A stretch of 64,000 nt of DNA, taken from positions 1-64,000 of the forward strand of contig NZ_SCTC01000033.1 of assembly GCF_004299445.1 (NCBI RefSeq), given 5' to 3'. Positions 25,365 through 34,468 of this stretch are shown in pieces. Below the pieces are notes generated by a model that was given only the letters and a program-made list of their open reading frames with translations, was not told the origin of the DNA and searched no databases. How positions within the stretch are numbered: the first letter of the stretch is position 1; each line of letters starts with the position of its first letter. The stretch comes from Phenylobacterium sp. (GTDB taxonomy: Bacteria; Pseudomonadota; Alphaproteobacteria; Caulobacterales; Caulobacteraceae). A program made the position numbers and the translations under genes.

Positions 25365-25471
25365 GCGGGTCGACGAGCGGGGCGCGGCGGCGGGGGCGCG
25401 GTCGTGGGGGCGTTCGTTCGCAACGCGCGGATGGCCTCGCGGTAGAGGTGGGTCGGAAACGGCGCGGACAT
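25361..25471 (-). CDS. Very small Pro-rich protein, 36 residues
   Basis: The ATG at 25471 overlaps by one base the TGA of the upstream gene (TGATG), giving MSAPFPTHLYREAIRALRTN and a Pro/Arg-rich tail. It reaches a TAG at 25361, which overlaps the end of the DUF6285 gene by four bases. The stop/start coupling is the main evidence. No family recognised. Confidence 0.45.
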   Translation of the reverse strand: MSAPFPTHLYREAIRALRTNAPTTAPPPPRPARRPA

Positions 25472-25749
25472 CACGCCGCCTCCAGCACGCGGATGATCTC
25501 GCTCTCGCGTTCGTTCCAGAGGATCGCCACGCGTCCGGCGCGGTCGGCCTGGGCGCCGAGGGCGGCCTCGACTTCCGGCTCGTGGCGGCGGCGGTCCGAC
25601 AGGCGCAGCAGGGTGCATTCGCCGCCCTGGTCTACCGTGACGTCGTGGAAGCGGAGCACGGCGTCGACGACGGCGCTGGACAGCGGGGCCGGGCGCGGAT
25701 CCTCGATCGGGCGGACGATGCGGGGCTTGAAGCGACGGTAGGAAGCCAT
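25471..25749 (-). CDS. Small hypothetical protein divergent to WYL regulator
   Basis: A 92-residue protein: MASYRRFKPRIVRPIEDPRP, then a beta-rich middle (GGECTLLRLSDRRRHEPEVE, GRVAILWNERESEIIRVLEA). The ATG at 25749 has a strong AAGGAG. It is transcribed away from the WYL regulator gene, with a clear palindrome in the 76-base gap, so it is the likely regulated target. Function unknown. Confidence 0.6.
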   Translation of the reverse strand: MASYRRFKPRIVRPIEDPRPAPLSSAVVDAVLRFHDVTVDQGGECTLLRLSDRRRHEPEVEAALGAQADRAGRVAILWNERESEIIRVLEAA

Positions 25750-25784
25750 CTGATTAACTCCTTGCGGGGTTTCGATGGTTCTGG

Positions 25785-25808
25785 TTTTGTCTGCCGCATA
25801 CGACAAAA
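25785..25808. promoter_or_regulatory. Operator-like palindrome TTTTGTC-N10-GACAAAA
   Basis: A perfect 7-bp inverted repeat with a 10-bp spacer, 18 bases before the WYL regulator start and 36 bases from the divergent small gene. A one-turn spacing between AT-rich half-sites fits a dimeric HTH regulator, most simply the WYL protein itself. Confidence 0.55.
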
Positions 25809-25825
25809 TCGGACGTAGGTTTTCC

Positions 25826-26812
25826 ATGCGACACGAAAAAGGCGCGCGGCTTCTCGAGCTGGCCCGGCTGATGGCGGCCAGCGCTGAGGGCGTGACGCTG
25901 GACGAGATCACCGAGCGGATGGCCGTCGGGCGGCGCACGGCCGAACGCATGCGCGACGCGGTGCGCGATCTCTTCCCCGCGATGGAGGAGGTCGAGGAGG
26001 GGATCACCAAGCGCTTCCGCATCCCCGGCGGCCTGGACGGCCTGTTCCAGGTTCCGACGGCCGAGGAAATGACGGCGCTGTCGGCCGCAGCCGAGATGAT
26101 GGACCGCCAGGGCTCGGGCGCGCGGGCGGCGGCGTTGCGCTCGCTGGAGCAGAAGGTGTTATCGGCCACGCGGGCGGCGGCGCGGCGCAGGCTGGCGCCC
26201 GACCTGGAAGCCCTGCTGCAGGCCGAGGCGGTGGCGGTGCAGGCCGGTCCGCGTCCGTTCGAGGACGATCGCGTGCTGGCGGCCGTGCGCGAGGCGCTGA
26301 AGTCGCTGTCCACGATCCGCTTCCGCTACGAGGGCGGCTCACAGCCGGGCCGGACGCGCGAGGTCACGCCCTACGGGATCCTGTTCGGCCGCTCGAACTA
26401 TCTGGTGGCCGAGGAGTGGGGCGCCGGCACAGGCCCGCGGAACTGGCGCCTCGACCGCATCCAGGACGTGGAGATCACCGGCCGCGCGGGCGGCAAGCCC
26501 GAGTCGTTCTCGCTTCAGGCCTATGCCGACGAGAGCTTCGGCATCTACCAGGACGACACGCACGACGTGGTGCTGCGCATCCTGCCGCATGGGGCGGATG
26601 ATGCGCGGCGGTGGCGCTTCCATGCGCGGCAGAAGCTGGAAGAGCAGGCCGACGGCGGTGTGATCGTGCGCTTCCGCTCAAGCGGCATGCGCGAACTCGC
26701 CTGGCACCTGTTCACCTGGCAGGACAAGGCCCAGGTGATCGAGCCGCAGGCGCTGAAGGACATGATGGCGTCGGAACTGGAGATCGCCACGCGAACCCAC
26801 GTCCGATTCTGA
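25826..26812 (+). CDS. WYL-domain transcriptional regulator (HTH + WYL)
   Basis: A 328-residue regulator. The N-terminal HTH_11-like domain (GVTLDEITERMAVGRRTAER) is followed by a helical linker and a WYL domain at about residues 145-225 (IRFRYEGGSQPGRTREVTPY then FGRSNYLVAEE). A C-terminal WCX-like region ends MRELAWHLFTWQDKAQVIEP. WYL proteins sense nucleic acid or small ligands and often control stress or defence genes. The ATG at 25826 follows TAGG; a longer start at 25775 would run through the palindrome and is rejected. Confidence 0.85.
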   Translation: MRHEKGARLLELARLMAASAEGVTLDEITERMAVGRRTAERMRDAVRDLFPAMEEVEEGITKRFRIPGGLDGLFQVPTAEEMTALSAAAEMMDRQGSGARAAALRSLEQKVLSATRAAARRRLAPDLEALLQAEAVAVQAGPRPFEDDRVLAAVREALKSLSTIRFRYEGGSQPGRTREVTPYGILFGRSNYLVAEEWGAGTGPRNWRLDRIQDVEITGRAGGKPESFSLQAYADESFGIYQDDTHDVVLRILPHGADDARRWRFHARQKLEEQADGGVIVRFRSSGMRELAWHLFTWQDKAQVIEPQALKDMMASELEIATRTHVRF

Positions 26813-26854
26813 CGTACCCCCCGGCCAAGGTCTCCCCACCAACGGAGACACGCC

Positions 26855-27016
26855 ATGACCACGCTCGACTACGCCGCCCTTTACGAAGCCAACTATCGCC
26901 CCTCGCGCCGGCTGAAGCGCCTGGTCGCTCGCATCCTGTGGGTCGGCCTGCTGATCGTGCGCCCGAACCTGGCGATGGAGGTGCTCGCGGAACGTCGCTC
27001 CGCCAAGGGATGGTGA
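26855..27016 (+). CDS. Small protein, 53 residues
   Basis: An ATG with GGAG nine bases upstream, 42 bases after the WYL gene, encodes MTTLDYAALYEANYRPSRRL, a Leu/Val-rich helix (VARILWVGLLIVRPNLAMEV) and a basic tail to a TGA at 27016. The helix is amphipathic to hydrophobic, so it may associate with the membrane. Spacing suggests co-transcription with the regulator. No family recognised. Confidence 0.5.
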   Translation: MTTLDYAALYEANYRPSRRLKRLVARILWVGLLIVRPNLAMEVLAERRSAKGW

Positions 27017-27136
27017 AGCAGGGGACGTCTTGCTCAGACCTGTCCTGGCGGGGCATTTTCTTTGCCGAAGCGGCCTCCACTTCGGCGGAAAATGCTCTAG
27101 CGTCCCGGCCAGAATGTCATCGAGAGTTTCCCGCCT

Positions 27137-29230
27137 ATGCGCCTTCCCGCCCTTGCGACCGCGGTCGCTGGAGTCCTGTTGATGGGCGCCGCCGCGCCGG
27201 ACGACGATCCCTACACCTGGATGGAGGAGATCGAAGGCGCCCGGGCGCTCGACTGGGCCAAGGCCGAGAACGCTCGCTCGCTGCCGCAGCTGCAGAATGA
27301 TCCGCGCTATGCCGGCCTCTATGCCGACGCCCTGAAGATCGCCACCGCCAAGGACCGCATTCCGGGCGTTACCTTCTCGGGCGACGGCTCGCTGCAGGAC
27401 TACTGGCAGGACGCCGAACATGTGCGCGGGGTCTGGCGCAAGACCAGCGTGGAGAGCTACCGGTCGGGCAGTCCCGACTGGAAGACCGTCCTCGACATGG
27501 ACGCGCTGGCCAAGGCCGAGAACGCCAACTGGGTCTGGAAGGGCGCCGACTGCCTGCAGCCCGAGGACCGGCTCTGCCTGGTCAGCCTGTCAAATGGCGG
27601 CAAGGACGCCGTCGAGGTCCGCGAGTTCGACACCACCACGGGCCAGTTCGTCGAGGGCGGCTTCCGGCTGCCCGAGAACAAGCATCGGTTCGACTGGATC
27701 GACAAGGACACGCTCCTGCTGGTCACCGAGTGGAACAAGGGCGACGTCACCACTTCGGGCTATCCCTTCATCGCCAAGCTGTTGAAGCGGGGCCAGCCGC
27801 TGTCGCAGGCCAGGCAGGTCTTCGCGGGCCAGAAGACCGATGGCGGTTACGGGGTGCAGTCGATCGTGCTGCGCGACGCCGACGGCAAGGTGCAGGCCGT
27901 GATGATCCAGCGGCCGTTGGATACCTTCAACGCCGAGTACTACCTGCTGGTGGGCGATCGGCCCCTCAGGCTCGACCTGCCGAAGAAGTCTTCGGTGCAG
28001 GGCTACCTCGACGGCCGCGTGATCGTGAGCCTGGAGGAAGACTGGACCGCGAAGGGCATGAAGGAGGGCGACCTTGTCGATTTCGACCTGGCAGCGCTCA
28101 AATCCAAGCCCGGCGACCTGAAGCCCAGCCTGGTGCTGCGTCCGACGCTGAGCCAGAGCGTCGAGCAGGTGGCGACCACCAGGGGCCGGTTGGTCATTGC
28201 GCTGCTGGACAACGTGAAGGGCCAGGTCCTGAGCTATCGCCGCAACGGCGGGGCCTGGACGTCGGAGACCTTGGACCTGCCCAAGGACTCAACCATCAAC
28301 ATCGTCTCCGCGGCCGACGCCGACGACCGGCTCATCCTCAGCGTCTCGAGCTACCTGACGCCCAGCAGCCAGTGGCTGGCGGACGCCAGCGGCGGCAAGC
28401 CTGCGCAGCTGCGCACGCTGCCGGCGCGGTTCGACGCCTCCAAGTCCGTGACCGAGCAGCACTGGGCCACGTCGAAGGACGGCACCAAGGTCCCGTACTT
28501 CGTGGTCCGCGGTAAGGACGTGAAGTTCGACGGGACCAATCCGACGCTGCTCTACGCCTACGGCGGCTTCCTGGTGAGCCAGACGCCGGCCTATGCGGCG
28601 ACCGTCGGCAAGCTGTGGCTGGAGAAGGGCGGCGTCTATGTCGTCGCCAACATCCGCGGCGGCGGCGAGTTTGGTCCGCGCTGGCACAACGCCGGCCTGA
28701 AGCTGAAACGGATGGCCGTCTACGACGACTTCTTCGCGGTCTCGGAAGACCTGATCGCGCGCAAGATCACCAACCCGAAGAAGCTGGGGATCATGGGCGG
28801 CTCGAACGGCGGCCTGCTGATGGGCGTGGCCCTGACCAAGCGGCCCGAGCTGTACAACGCGGTGGTCATCCAGGTGCCGCTGTTCGACATGATCGGCTAC
28901 GACCACATCGGCGCGGGCTCGTCCTGGATCGGCGAGTACGGCGACCCGAAGGTGCCGGAAGAGCGCGCCATGCTGATGAGCTATTCGCCCTATCTGAACC
29001 TGGCCCGGGGCAAGCCCTATCCGCGGGTGTTCATCGAGACGTCCACCAAGGACGACCGGGTGCACCCGGCCCATGCGCGCAAGGCGGCCGCGCGCCTGAA
29101 GGAATACGGCTACGACTACCTCTACTATGAGAACATCGACGGCGGTCACGCAGCCGCCGCGAACCTCAACGAGCGGGCTGTGCGCCAGGCGCTGGAGTAC
29201 ACCTACCTGATGCAGCAGTTGATGGACTGA
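27137..29230 (+). CDS. Prolyl oligopeptidase family serine peptidase (S9A)
   Basis: A 697-residue enzyme with a signal peptide (LPALATAVAGVLLMGAAAP). A seven-bladed beta-propeller at about residues 80-420 precedes the alpha/beta-hydrolase catalytic domain. The nucleophile sits in MGGSNGGLLMG (Ser556), the acid in TKDDRVHPAHA (Asp639 or 640) and the histidine in DGGHAAAANL (His671). S9A enzymes cut short peptides after proline. The export signal places it in the periplasm, where it probably degrades peptides. It has its own promoter gap of 120 bases. Confidence 0.88.
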   Translation: MRLPALATAVAGVLLMGAAAPDDDPYTWMEEIEGARALDWAKAENARSLPQLQNDPRYAGLYADALKIATAKDRIPGVTFSGDGSLQDYWQDAEHVRGVWRKTSVESYRSGSPDWKTVLDMDALAKAENANWVWKGADCLQPEDRLCLVSLSNGGKDAVEVREFDTTTGQFVEGGFRLPENKHRFDWIDKDTLLLVTEWNKGDVTTSGYPFIAKLLKRGQPLSQARQVFAGQKTDGGYGVQSIVLRDADGKVQAVMIQRPLDTFNAEYYLLVGDRPLRLDLPKKSSVQGYLDGRVIVSLEEDWTAKGMKEGDLVDFDLAALKSKPGDLKPSLVLRPTLSQSVEQVATTRGRLVIALLDNVKGQVLSYRRNGGAWTSETLDLPKDSTINIVSAADADDRLILSVSSYLTPSSQWLADASGGKPAQLRTLPARFDASKSVTEQHWATSKDGTKVPYFVVRGKDVKFDGTNPTLLYAYGGFLVSQTPAYAATVGKLWLEKGGVYVVANIRGGGEFGPRWHNAGLKLKRMAVYDDFFAVSEDLIARKITNPKKLGIMGGSNGGLLMGVALTKRPELYNAVVIQVPLFDMIGYDHIGAGSSWIGEYGDPKVPEERAMLMSYSPYLNLARGKPYPRVFIETSTKDDRVHPAHARKAAARLKEYGYDYLYYENIDGGHAAAANLNERAVRQALEYTYLMQQLMD

Positions 29231-29284
29231 CGGACAGGGCGCGCGGCGATTGAGCCGCGCGCCCGCCGCCGCTAGCGTCGCCGA

Positions 29285-29953
29285 ATGTTCTGCGAGATCC
29301 CAGACCTGCTGACGCCCGCCGAAGTGGCCGAGCTGCGCGGGCTGGCGGCCCGGCTACGGTTCGTCGACGGCCGCGTCACCAACCCCGACAGCCAGGTGAA
29401 GAACAATCTGCAGGGCGACCTGGGCGACCCGTTCCACGACCAGGCCTCGAAGATCCTGCGCGGCGCGCTGAGCCGGCATCCGACGTTCGTGGCGTTCGCG
29501 TTTCCCAAGCTGATGGCCCCGCCTGCGCTGTCGCTCTATCGGCCGGGCATGAACTACGGCGCCCACGCCGACGCCGCGTTCCTGCCGATCAGCGCGCGGC
29601 CGATCCGGGCGGACCTGTCGTGCACGATCTTCCTGACCGATCCCGACCAGTACGACGGCGGTGAGCTGTCGGTGCGGTTGGGCACCCGCGAAGTCGACTT
29701 CAAGCCCGCGCCGGGCGCCGCGGTGGTCTATCCCTCGACCACGATCCACCAGGTGCGGCCCGTCACCCGCGGCGAGCGGCTGTGCGGCATCACCTTCATC
29801 GAGAGCAGCATCGTCGACCGCACGGGCCGGGAGCTGCTGTTCGAGCTGAACGAGGTGCTGGCCGAGGAGGGCGACAAGCTGAGCTGGGACGCCCGTACGC
29901 GGCTGTCTCACGTGGCGACTTCGCTGCATCGGCAGTGGGGCGACGCGGGATAG
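29285..29953 (+). CDS. PKHD-type Fe(II)/2-oxoglutarate dioxygenase (PiuC/YbiX family)
   Basis: A 222-residue dioxygenase. Iron ligands: HxD in NYGAHADAAFL and the distal His in TTIHQVRPV, with the 2-oxoglutarate-binding Arg in TRGERLCGITF. Length and the C-terminal helical tail match the Fe2+-dependent hydroxylase family that in many proteobacteria lies beside TonB-dependent iron receptors. Here the nearest receptor gene is 5 kb away. It probably hydroxylates a peptide or siderophore-related substrate, which is unknown. Confidence 0.85.
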   Translation: MFCEIPDLLTPAEVAELRGLAARLRFVDGRVTNPDSQVKNNLQGDLGDPFHDQASKILRGALSRHPTFVAFAFPKLMAPPALSLYRPGMNYGAHADAAFLPISARPIRADLSCTIFLTDPDQYDGGELSVRLGTREVDFKPAPGAAVVYPSTTIHQVRPVTRGERLCGITFIESSIVDRTGRELLFELNEVLAEEGDKLSWDARTRLSHVATSLHRQWGDAG

Positions 29954-29972
29954 CGCCACCCCCGGTCGCCAC

Positions 29973-31763
29973 CTAGTTCTCCCCGGCTGCCCAAGCCCCG
30001 CCCGCCAATCGCACCAGCTGCACGAACTCGGCGCGCTCGCCGTAGGGGTCGGCGCCGCGGCCGGACTGGGCCAGCGAGAGGATGTCGTTCCAGCCGAAGG
30101 CGTCCGAGACCCGCGGGTCGCGCTTCAGCTTCTGGCCGAAGCCCGCCACCGCCACGGCCCATTGGGTCGGCTCGGGCGCGGCGCGCAGGGTGGGTGACAG
30201 CTGCGCCTGGGTGATCGGGCGTTGGATCAGCTGCGATTTCGCCTGGCCCGGCAGCTTGTAGCGGATCTTGAGGAAGGCGAGTTCGCCGCCGCCGCCCGTC
30301 GCCGGCGCCGCACGGCCATAGCGGAGCGGATCCGACGAGCCCTTCGCGCCGGCCGGCGTGATCTCGTACAGCGCTGTGACCGAGGCGCCCGCGCCGACCT
30401 CGCCCGCATCGACCTGGTCGTTGTTGAAGTCCTCGCGGTTCAGGAGGCGCGTCTCGTAGCCGATCATCCGGTACTCGCTGACCTGGGCGGGATTGAACTC
30501 GATCTGGATCTTCACGTCGTCGGCGATGGGAAACAGCGACTTGGTGAAGTCGGTCCGGAACAGCTTGCGGGCCTCCTGCAGGCTGTCGACGTAGGCGGCG
30601 GTCCCGTTTCCGTTCTGCGCCAGGGCCTGCATCATCGTGTCGTTGTAGTTGCCGCGGCCATAGCCGTAGACCGACAGGTAGACGCCGCTCTTGCGCTGGT
30701 CGGAGACGAAGTCCTTCAGCTTCGACGGGTCGGCGATCCCCACGTTGAAGTCGCCGTCGGTGACCAGGATCACGCGGTTCACCGCCTTGGGATCGTAGTT
30801 CTGCCGGGCCAGCGCATAGGCCAGGGCCAGACCCTGGCCGCCGGCGGTGGAGCCGCCCGCCTGCAGGACGCCCAGCGCACAGCGCATCTTCAGCTTCTGG
30901 CGGCCGTCGGTGGGGGCCAGCACCGCGCCGGCCGATCCGGCGTAGGCGACCATCGCGACGCGGTCCTGCGGCCGCAGCTGTTCGATCAGCAGCGACAGCG
31001 ATTTCTGCGCCAGGGGCAGGCGGTCGGGGCCCATCATCGAGCCCGAGGTGTCGATCAGGAACACCAGGTTCAGCGGCGGCGCCTCGGCCCGGGGCACGTC
31101 GAAGCCCTGGATGCCGACATGGAGGATCTGGCGCTCGCCCGACCAGGGCGAGGGGGCCAGCGCCACATACGAGCTGAACGGCGTCGCCCGGTCCTCGGGG
31201 CGCGCGTAGCCGTAGTCGAAGTAGTTCACCAGCTCCTCGACCCGCACGGCGTCGCTGGGTGGCCGCTGGCCGTCCTGCAGGAAGCGCCGGACGTTCGAAT
31301 AGGCGGCGGTGTCCACGTCGACCGAGAAGGTCGAGACCGGGTCGTCGGCGACGCGCTTGATGGGGTTCGCCTGCGCGTTCGGATAGCGCTCGGTGTCCAT
31401 CGGCTGTGAGGGATAGGCCTGATAGACCGGGGCGACGACTCGTCGGGGTTCGGCGCGGGCCTTGCCGCCGATCCGCCCGCCGGTGACGACCAGTTCCTGG
31501 ACCTCGGCTTTCGAGCGCGCGATGGGCGCCGCCGGCGGCGGAGGAGCCAGCGGGGCAGGATAGACCTGGGATGCGGCGACGCCGCCGAAGTGGCGCGGGG
31601 CGGCATAGCTGTCTGCGGTGGGCTGGACCTGGAAGCCCAGGGCGGCGCAGGCTTCGGGGGTGGGCCCGTCGGAGACGGCGAGTTCGGACCTGGCGCCGGC
31701 CGGCGCTCCGGTCTGGGCGGCGACCACGGTCGTCAGAAACAAAACACGCAGGCGATGGGCCAT
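29973..31763 (-). CDS. Exported VWA-domain protein (YfbK-like)
   Basis: A 596-residue protein. A signal peptide lies at residues 1-25 (LRVLFLTTVVAAQTGAPAGA). A von Willebrand N-terminal region follows (VSTFSVDVDTAAYSNVRRFL), then a VWA domain with a full MIDAS (LVFLIDTSGSMMGPDR, then ILVTDGDFNVG). The C-terminal domain is of the DUF3520 type. The family is widespread and of uncertain function; VWA modules mediate metal-dependent protein contacts in the periplasm. Standalone gene, tail to tail with the dioxygenase gene. Confidence 0.85.
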   Translation of the reverse strand: MAHRLRVLFLTTVVAAQTGAPAGARSELAVSDGPTPEACAALGFQVQPTADSYAAPRHFGGVAASQVYPAPLAPPPPAAPIARSKAEVQELVVTGGRIGGKARAEPRRVVAPVYQAYPSQPMDTERYPNAQANPIKRVADDPVSTFSVDVDTAAYSNVRRFLQDGQRPPSDAVRVEELVNYFDYGYARPEDRATPFSSYVALAPSPWSGERQILHVGIQGFDVPRAEAPPLNLVFLIDTSGSMMGPDRLPLAQKSLSLLIEQLRPQDRVAMVAYAGSAGAVLAPTDGRQKLKMRCALGVLQAGGSTAGGQGLALAYALARQNYDPKAVNRVILVTDGDFNVGIADPSKLKDFVSDQRKSGVYLSVYGYGRGNYNDTMMQALAQNGNGTAAYVDSLQEARKLFRTDFTKSLFPIADDVKIQIEFNPAQVSEYRMIGYETRLLNREDFNNDQVDAGEVGAGASVTALYEITPAGAKGSSDPLRYGRAAPATGGGGELAFLKIRYKLPGQAKSQLIQRPITQAQLSPTLRAAPEPTQWAVAVAGFGQKLKRDPRVSDAFGWNDILSLAQSGRGADPYGERAEFVQLVRLAGGAWAAGEN

Positions 31764-31829
31764 GGGAACCTCCGATTTCGGCGTCTCTCACCGCAACTAC
31801 GCAGCCGGCCGGAAATCGGGGTTAGAGCG

Positions 31830-32561
31830 CTACCTGACGAAGCTGGCGCCGTTGATGTCCAGCACAGCGCCGGTCATCGAGGCGGGCGCCTCGAGCGCTA
31901 ACCAGGCCGCCGCGCCGGCCACCTCGGCCGGGTCGGCCACCCGGCCCAGGGGGATGTCGGCCAGCAGCTTGTCGCCGCCGCGGCTGGCCAGATAGTCCTC
32001 GGCCATGCCGGTCATCGTGAAGCCGGGGCAGACCGCGAAGGCGAGGATTTCCTCGGCCGCATAGCCGCGCGCGATCGACTTGGTCATGCCCACCATGCCG
32101 GCCTTGGAGGCTGCGTAGTGCCAATGGGCCGGGCTGTCGCCGCGATAGGCCGCGCGGCTGGCGATGTTGACGATGCGCCCGCCGCCCCCTCGGCCAGTCC
32201 TGGCGCGTTCGCGCCAGTGCAGGATCGCGGCGCGGCAGAGGTCAGCGCTGGCCTGCAGGTTGATCTGCATCGTGCGGCCCCAGCCGGCCTGCCAGTCCTC
32301 AAGCGTGGCGTCGATCGCGACGGGCTCGAAGACGCCGGCGTTGTTGATCAGCACGTCGATGCGGCCGTCCAGCCGATCCAGCGCCGCCGCCCAGAGGCTG
32401 GCCGCGGCGGAGGGGTCCGAGAGGTCGGCGCCGATGATGTCTGTCGCGTCGGCGCGGCCGTGCCCCACCACGCGCGCACGTCCTTGCAGACTGTCGAGGA
32501 TCGCGGCGCCGATGCCGCGCGTGGAGCCGGTCACCAGAACATGAGGGAGAGCGTTCGCCAT
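31830..32561 (-). CDS. SDR family oxidoreductase
   Basis: A 243-residue short-chain dehydrogenase of classical length. NAD(P) binding TGSTRGIGAA is at residues 11-20, structural NNAGVF follows, and the catalytic Tyr-x3-Lys is in HYAASKAGMVG. After it comes the PG segment VCPGFTMTGMAE. It resembles FabG-like 3-oxoacyl reductases, but family members cover many alcohols. Substrate unknown. It is divergent to the DUF4126 gene. Confidence 0.85.
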   Translation of the reverse strand: MANALPHVLVTGSTRGIGAAILDSLQGRARVVGHGRADATDIIGADLSDPSAAASLWAAALDRLDGRIDVLINNAGVFEPVAIDATLEDWQAGWGRTMQINLQASADLCRAAILHWRERARTGRGGGGRIVNIASRAAYRGDSPAHWHYAASKAGMVGMTKSIARGYAAEEILAFAVCPGFTMTGMAEDYLASRGGDKLLADIPLGRVADPAEVAGAAAWLALEAPASMTGAVLDINGASFVR

Positions 32562-32612
32562 GGCTTGCGTTAAGGTGCGGGCCCGAGCGGTTCAAGTCCG
32601 AGGAGCTTCCGG

Positions 32613-33077
32613 ATGACCCTGTACCTCGCAGCCCTGCTCATCGGCGTGATCGCGGGTCTTCGGGCGGTGGCCGCGCCCGCGGCTGTCTGCTGGGCGGCCT
32701 CGCTGGGAATTCTGCGCCTGACCGGTACGCCGCTGGCGGTGCTGGGCACGGCGATCCCCCTTTGGATCGCCACTATCGCGGCCGTGTTCGAGCTGATCTC
32801 GGACAAGCTGCCCATGACCCCTAGCCGCAAGGTCCCGGTCCAGTTCGGCGCGCGTCTGCTGATGGGCGGATTGTCCGGCGCCGCCATCGGCGCATCGGGC
32901 GGCGCGCTTGCGATCGGCGCGGTGCTGGGCGTGCTGGGCGCCGTCGGCGGGACCCTGGGGGGTGCTGCGGTCCGCGGGCGGCTGGCCGGCATGTTCGGCC
33001 GTGACCTGCCGGCGGCCCTGATCGAGGACCTGACGGCTGTGGGCGGCGCGGCCCTCATCGTCTTCGTCCTGCTGTGA
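32613..33077 (+). CDS. DUF4126 family membrane protein
   Basis: A 154-residue, strongly hydrophobic protein with about four membrane segments. It begins LYLAALLIGVIAGLRAVAAP, the conserved start of DUF4126, and has the loop ISDKLPMTPSRKVPVQFGAR followed by Gly/Ala-rich helices. Function unknown. Its TGA overlaps the GTG of the disulfide oxidoreductase gene, which indicates co-translation. Confidence 0.75.
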   Translation: MTLYLAALLIGVIAGLRAVAAPAAVCWAASLGILRLTGTPLAVLGTAIPLWIATIAAVFELISDKLPMTPSRKVPVQFGARLLMGGLSGAAIGASGGALAIGAVLGVLGAVGGTLGGAAVRGRLAGMFGRDLPAALIEDLTAVGGAALIVFVLL

Positions 33078-34441
33078 GGACCTTCGAAGCGATCGTCATT
33101 GGCGCGGGGCAGGCCGGGCCGGCCCTGGCTGGCCGGCTCAGCGCAGCGGGCCAGTCGGTCGCCATCATCGAGCGCAAGCACCTCGGCGGGACCTGCGTGA
33201 ACACCGGCTGCATGCCGACCAAGGCCCTGGTGGCCAGCGCCAGGACCGCGCACGTGGCGCGCCGCGCGGCGGACTTCGGCGTGGTGCTGCCCGGGCCGGT
33301 GGGCGTGGACATGGCCAGGGTTCGCGCCCGCGCCCACAAGGTGACGATGGACGCTCGCCACGGCCTGGAGGCCTGGGTGGGCGGCATGAAGGGCTGCCAG
33401 CTGATCCGCGGCCAGGCCCGCTTCGTGGGCCCGCATGAGATCGAGGTCGACGGGCAGCGCCTGACCGCGCCGCAGATCTTCATCAACGTCGGCGGCCGCG
33501 CCCTGGTCCCTGATATGCCGGGGGTTCATGACGTCGCGACCCTGAACAACACCTCGATCCTCGAGCTGGAGACCGTCCCGCGCCACCTGGTGGTCGTGGG
33601 CGGGAGCTATATCGGCCTGGAGTTCGCCCAGATGCACCGCCGCCTCGGCGCTGAGGTGACGGTGGTGGAAAAGGGACCGCGCCTGGTCGCCCGCGAGGAC
33701 CCCGAGGTCTCGGACGCCATCCGCGCGATCCTGGAGGGCGAGGGGATCACCGTGCGCACCAACGCCGCCTGCATCAGCTTCAAGCCGCACGCCGACGGCG
33801 TGGAGGTGGGCGTCGACTGCACGTCGGGCGAGCCGTCGGTGGTCGGTTCACACGTCCTGCTGGCCGTGGGCCGGCGGCCCAACACCGACGACCTGGGCCT
33901 GGAGGCGGCGGGCATCGCCGCCGACGCGCGCGGCTACATCCAGGTGGACGACCAGCTGCGCACGAACGTCGAGGGCGTTTGGGCGTTGGGCGACTGCAAC
34001 GGCAAGGGGGCCTTCACCCACACCGCATGGAACGACTACGAGATCGTGGCCGCCAACCTGCTGGACGATGACCCGCGCCGGGTGTCGGACCGCATCGACG
34101 CCTACGCCCTCTACATCGACCCGCCGCTGGGCCGCTGCGGCATGACGGAGACTGCCGCCCGCGCCGCCGGCCACAACGTCCGCATCGGCAAGCGCCCGAT
34201 GAGCCGGGTGGGCCGCGCGGTGGAGAAGGGCGAGACCCAGGGCTTCATGAAGGTGGTCGTCGACGCCGACACCGACGCGATCCTGGGCGCCGCGATCCTG
34301 GGCGTCGAAGGCGACGAGGCGATCCACACGATCCTCGACACCATGGCGGCCAAGCAGCCCTACACCACCCTGCAGCGCACCATGCACGTCCACCCGACGG
34401 TCTCGGAACTCATCCCGACGGTTCTGGGGGAACTGGCCTGA
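33074..34441 (+). CDS. FAD-dependent pyridine nucleotide-disulfide oxidoreductase (mercuric reductase-like)
   Basis: A 455-residue class I flavoprotein. The FAD motif VIGAGQAGPALAGRL is followed by the redox-active pair in GGTCVNTGCMPTKAL (Cys41, Cys46). NAD(P) binding is at VVVGGSYIGLEFAQ and the second FAD motif at GVWALGDCNGKGAFTHTA. The C-terminal interface has HTILDTMAAKQPYTTLQRTM and the active-site HVHPTVSE. It lacks the vicinal C-terminal Cys pair of true MerA, so mercury reduction is unlikely; thiol-disulfide or quinone substrates are possible. The GTG start overlaps the DUF4126 stop. Confidence 0.85.
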   Translation: MRTFEAIVIGAGQAGPALAGRLSAAGQSVAIIERKHLGGTCVNTGCMPTKALVASARTAHVARRAADFGVVLPGPVGVDMARVRARAHKVTMDARHGLEAWVGGMKGCQLIRGQARFVGPHEIEVDGQRLTAPQIFINVGGRALVPDMPGVHDVATLNNTSILELETVPRHLVVVGGSYIGLEFAQMHRRLGAEVTVVEKGPRLVAREDPEVSDAIRAILEGEGITVRTNAACISFKPHADGVEVGVDCTSGEPSVVGSHVLLAVGRRPNTDDLGLEAAGIAADARGYIQVDDQLRTNVEGVWALGDCNGKGAFTHTAWNDYEIVAANLLDDDPRRVSDRIDAYALYIDPPLGRCGMTETAARAAGHNVRIGKRPMSRVGRAVEKGETQGFMKVVVDADTDAILGAAILGVEGDEAIHTILDTMAAKQPYTTLQRTMHVHPTVSELIPTVLGELA

Positions 34442-34468
34442 GGCGCGGATGGCGCCTACATCGCAGCC

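Noticed and set aside
33074..34441. Mercuric reductase MerA
   Set aside because: The N-terminal metal-binding domain and the C-terminal vicinal Cys pair are missing and no mer genes are near.
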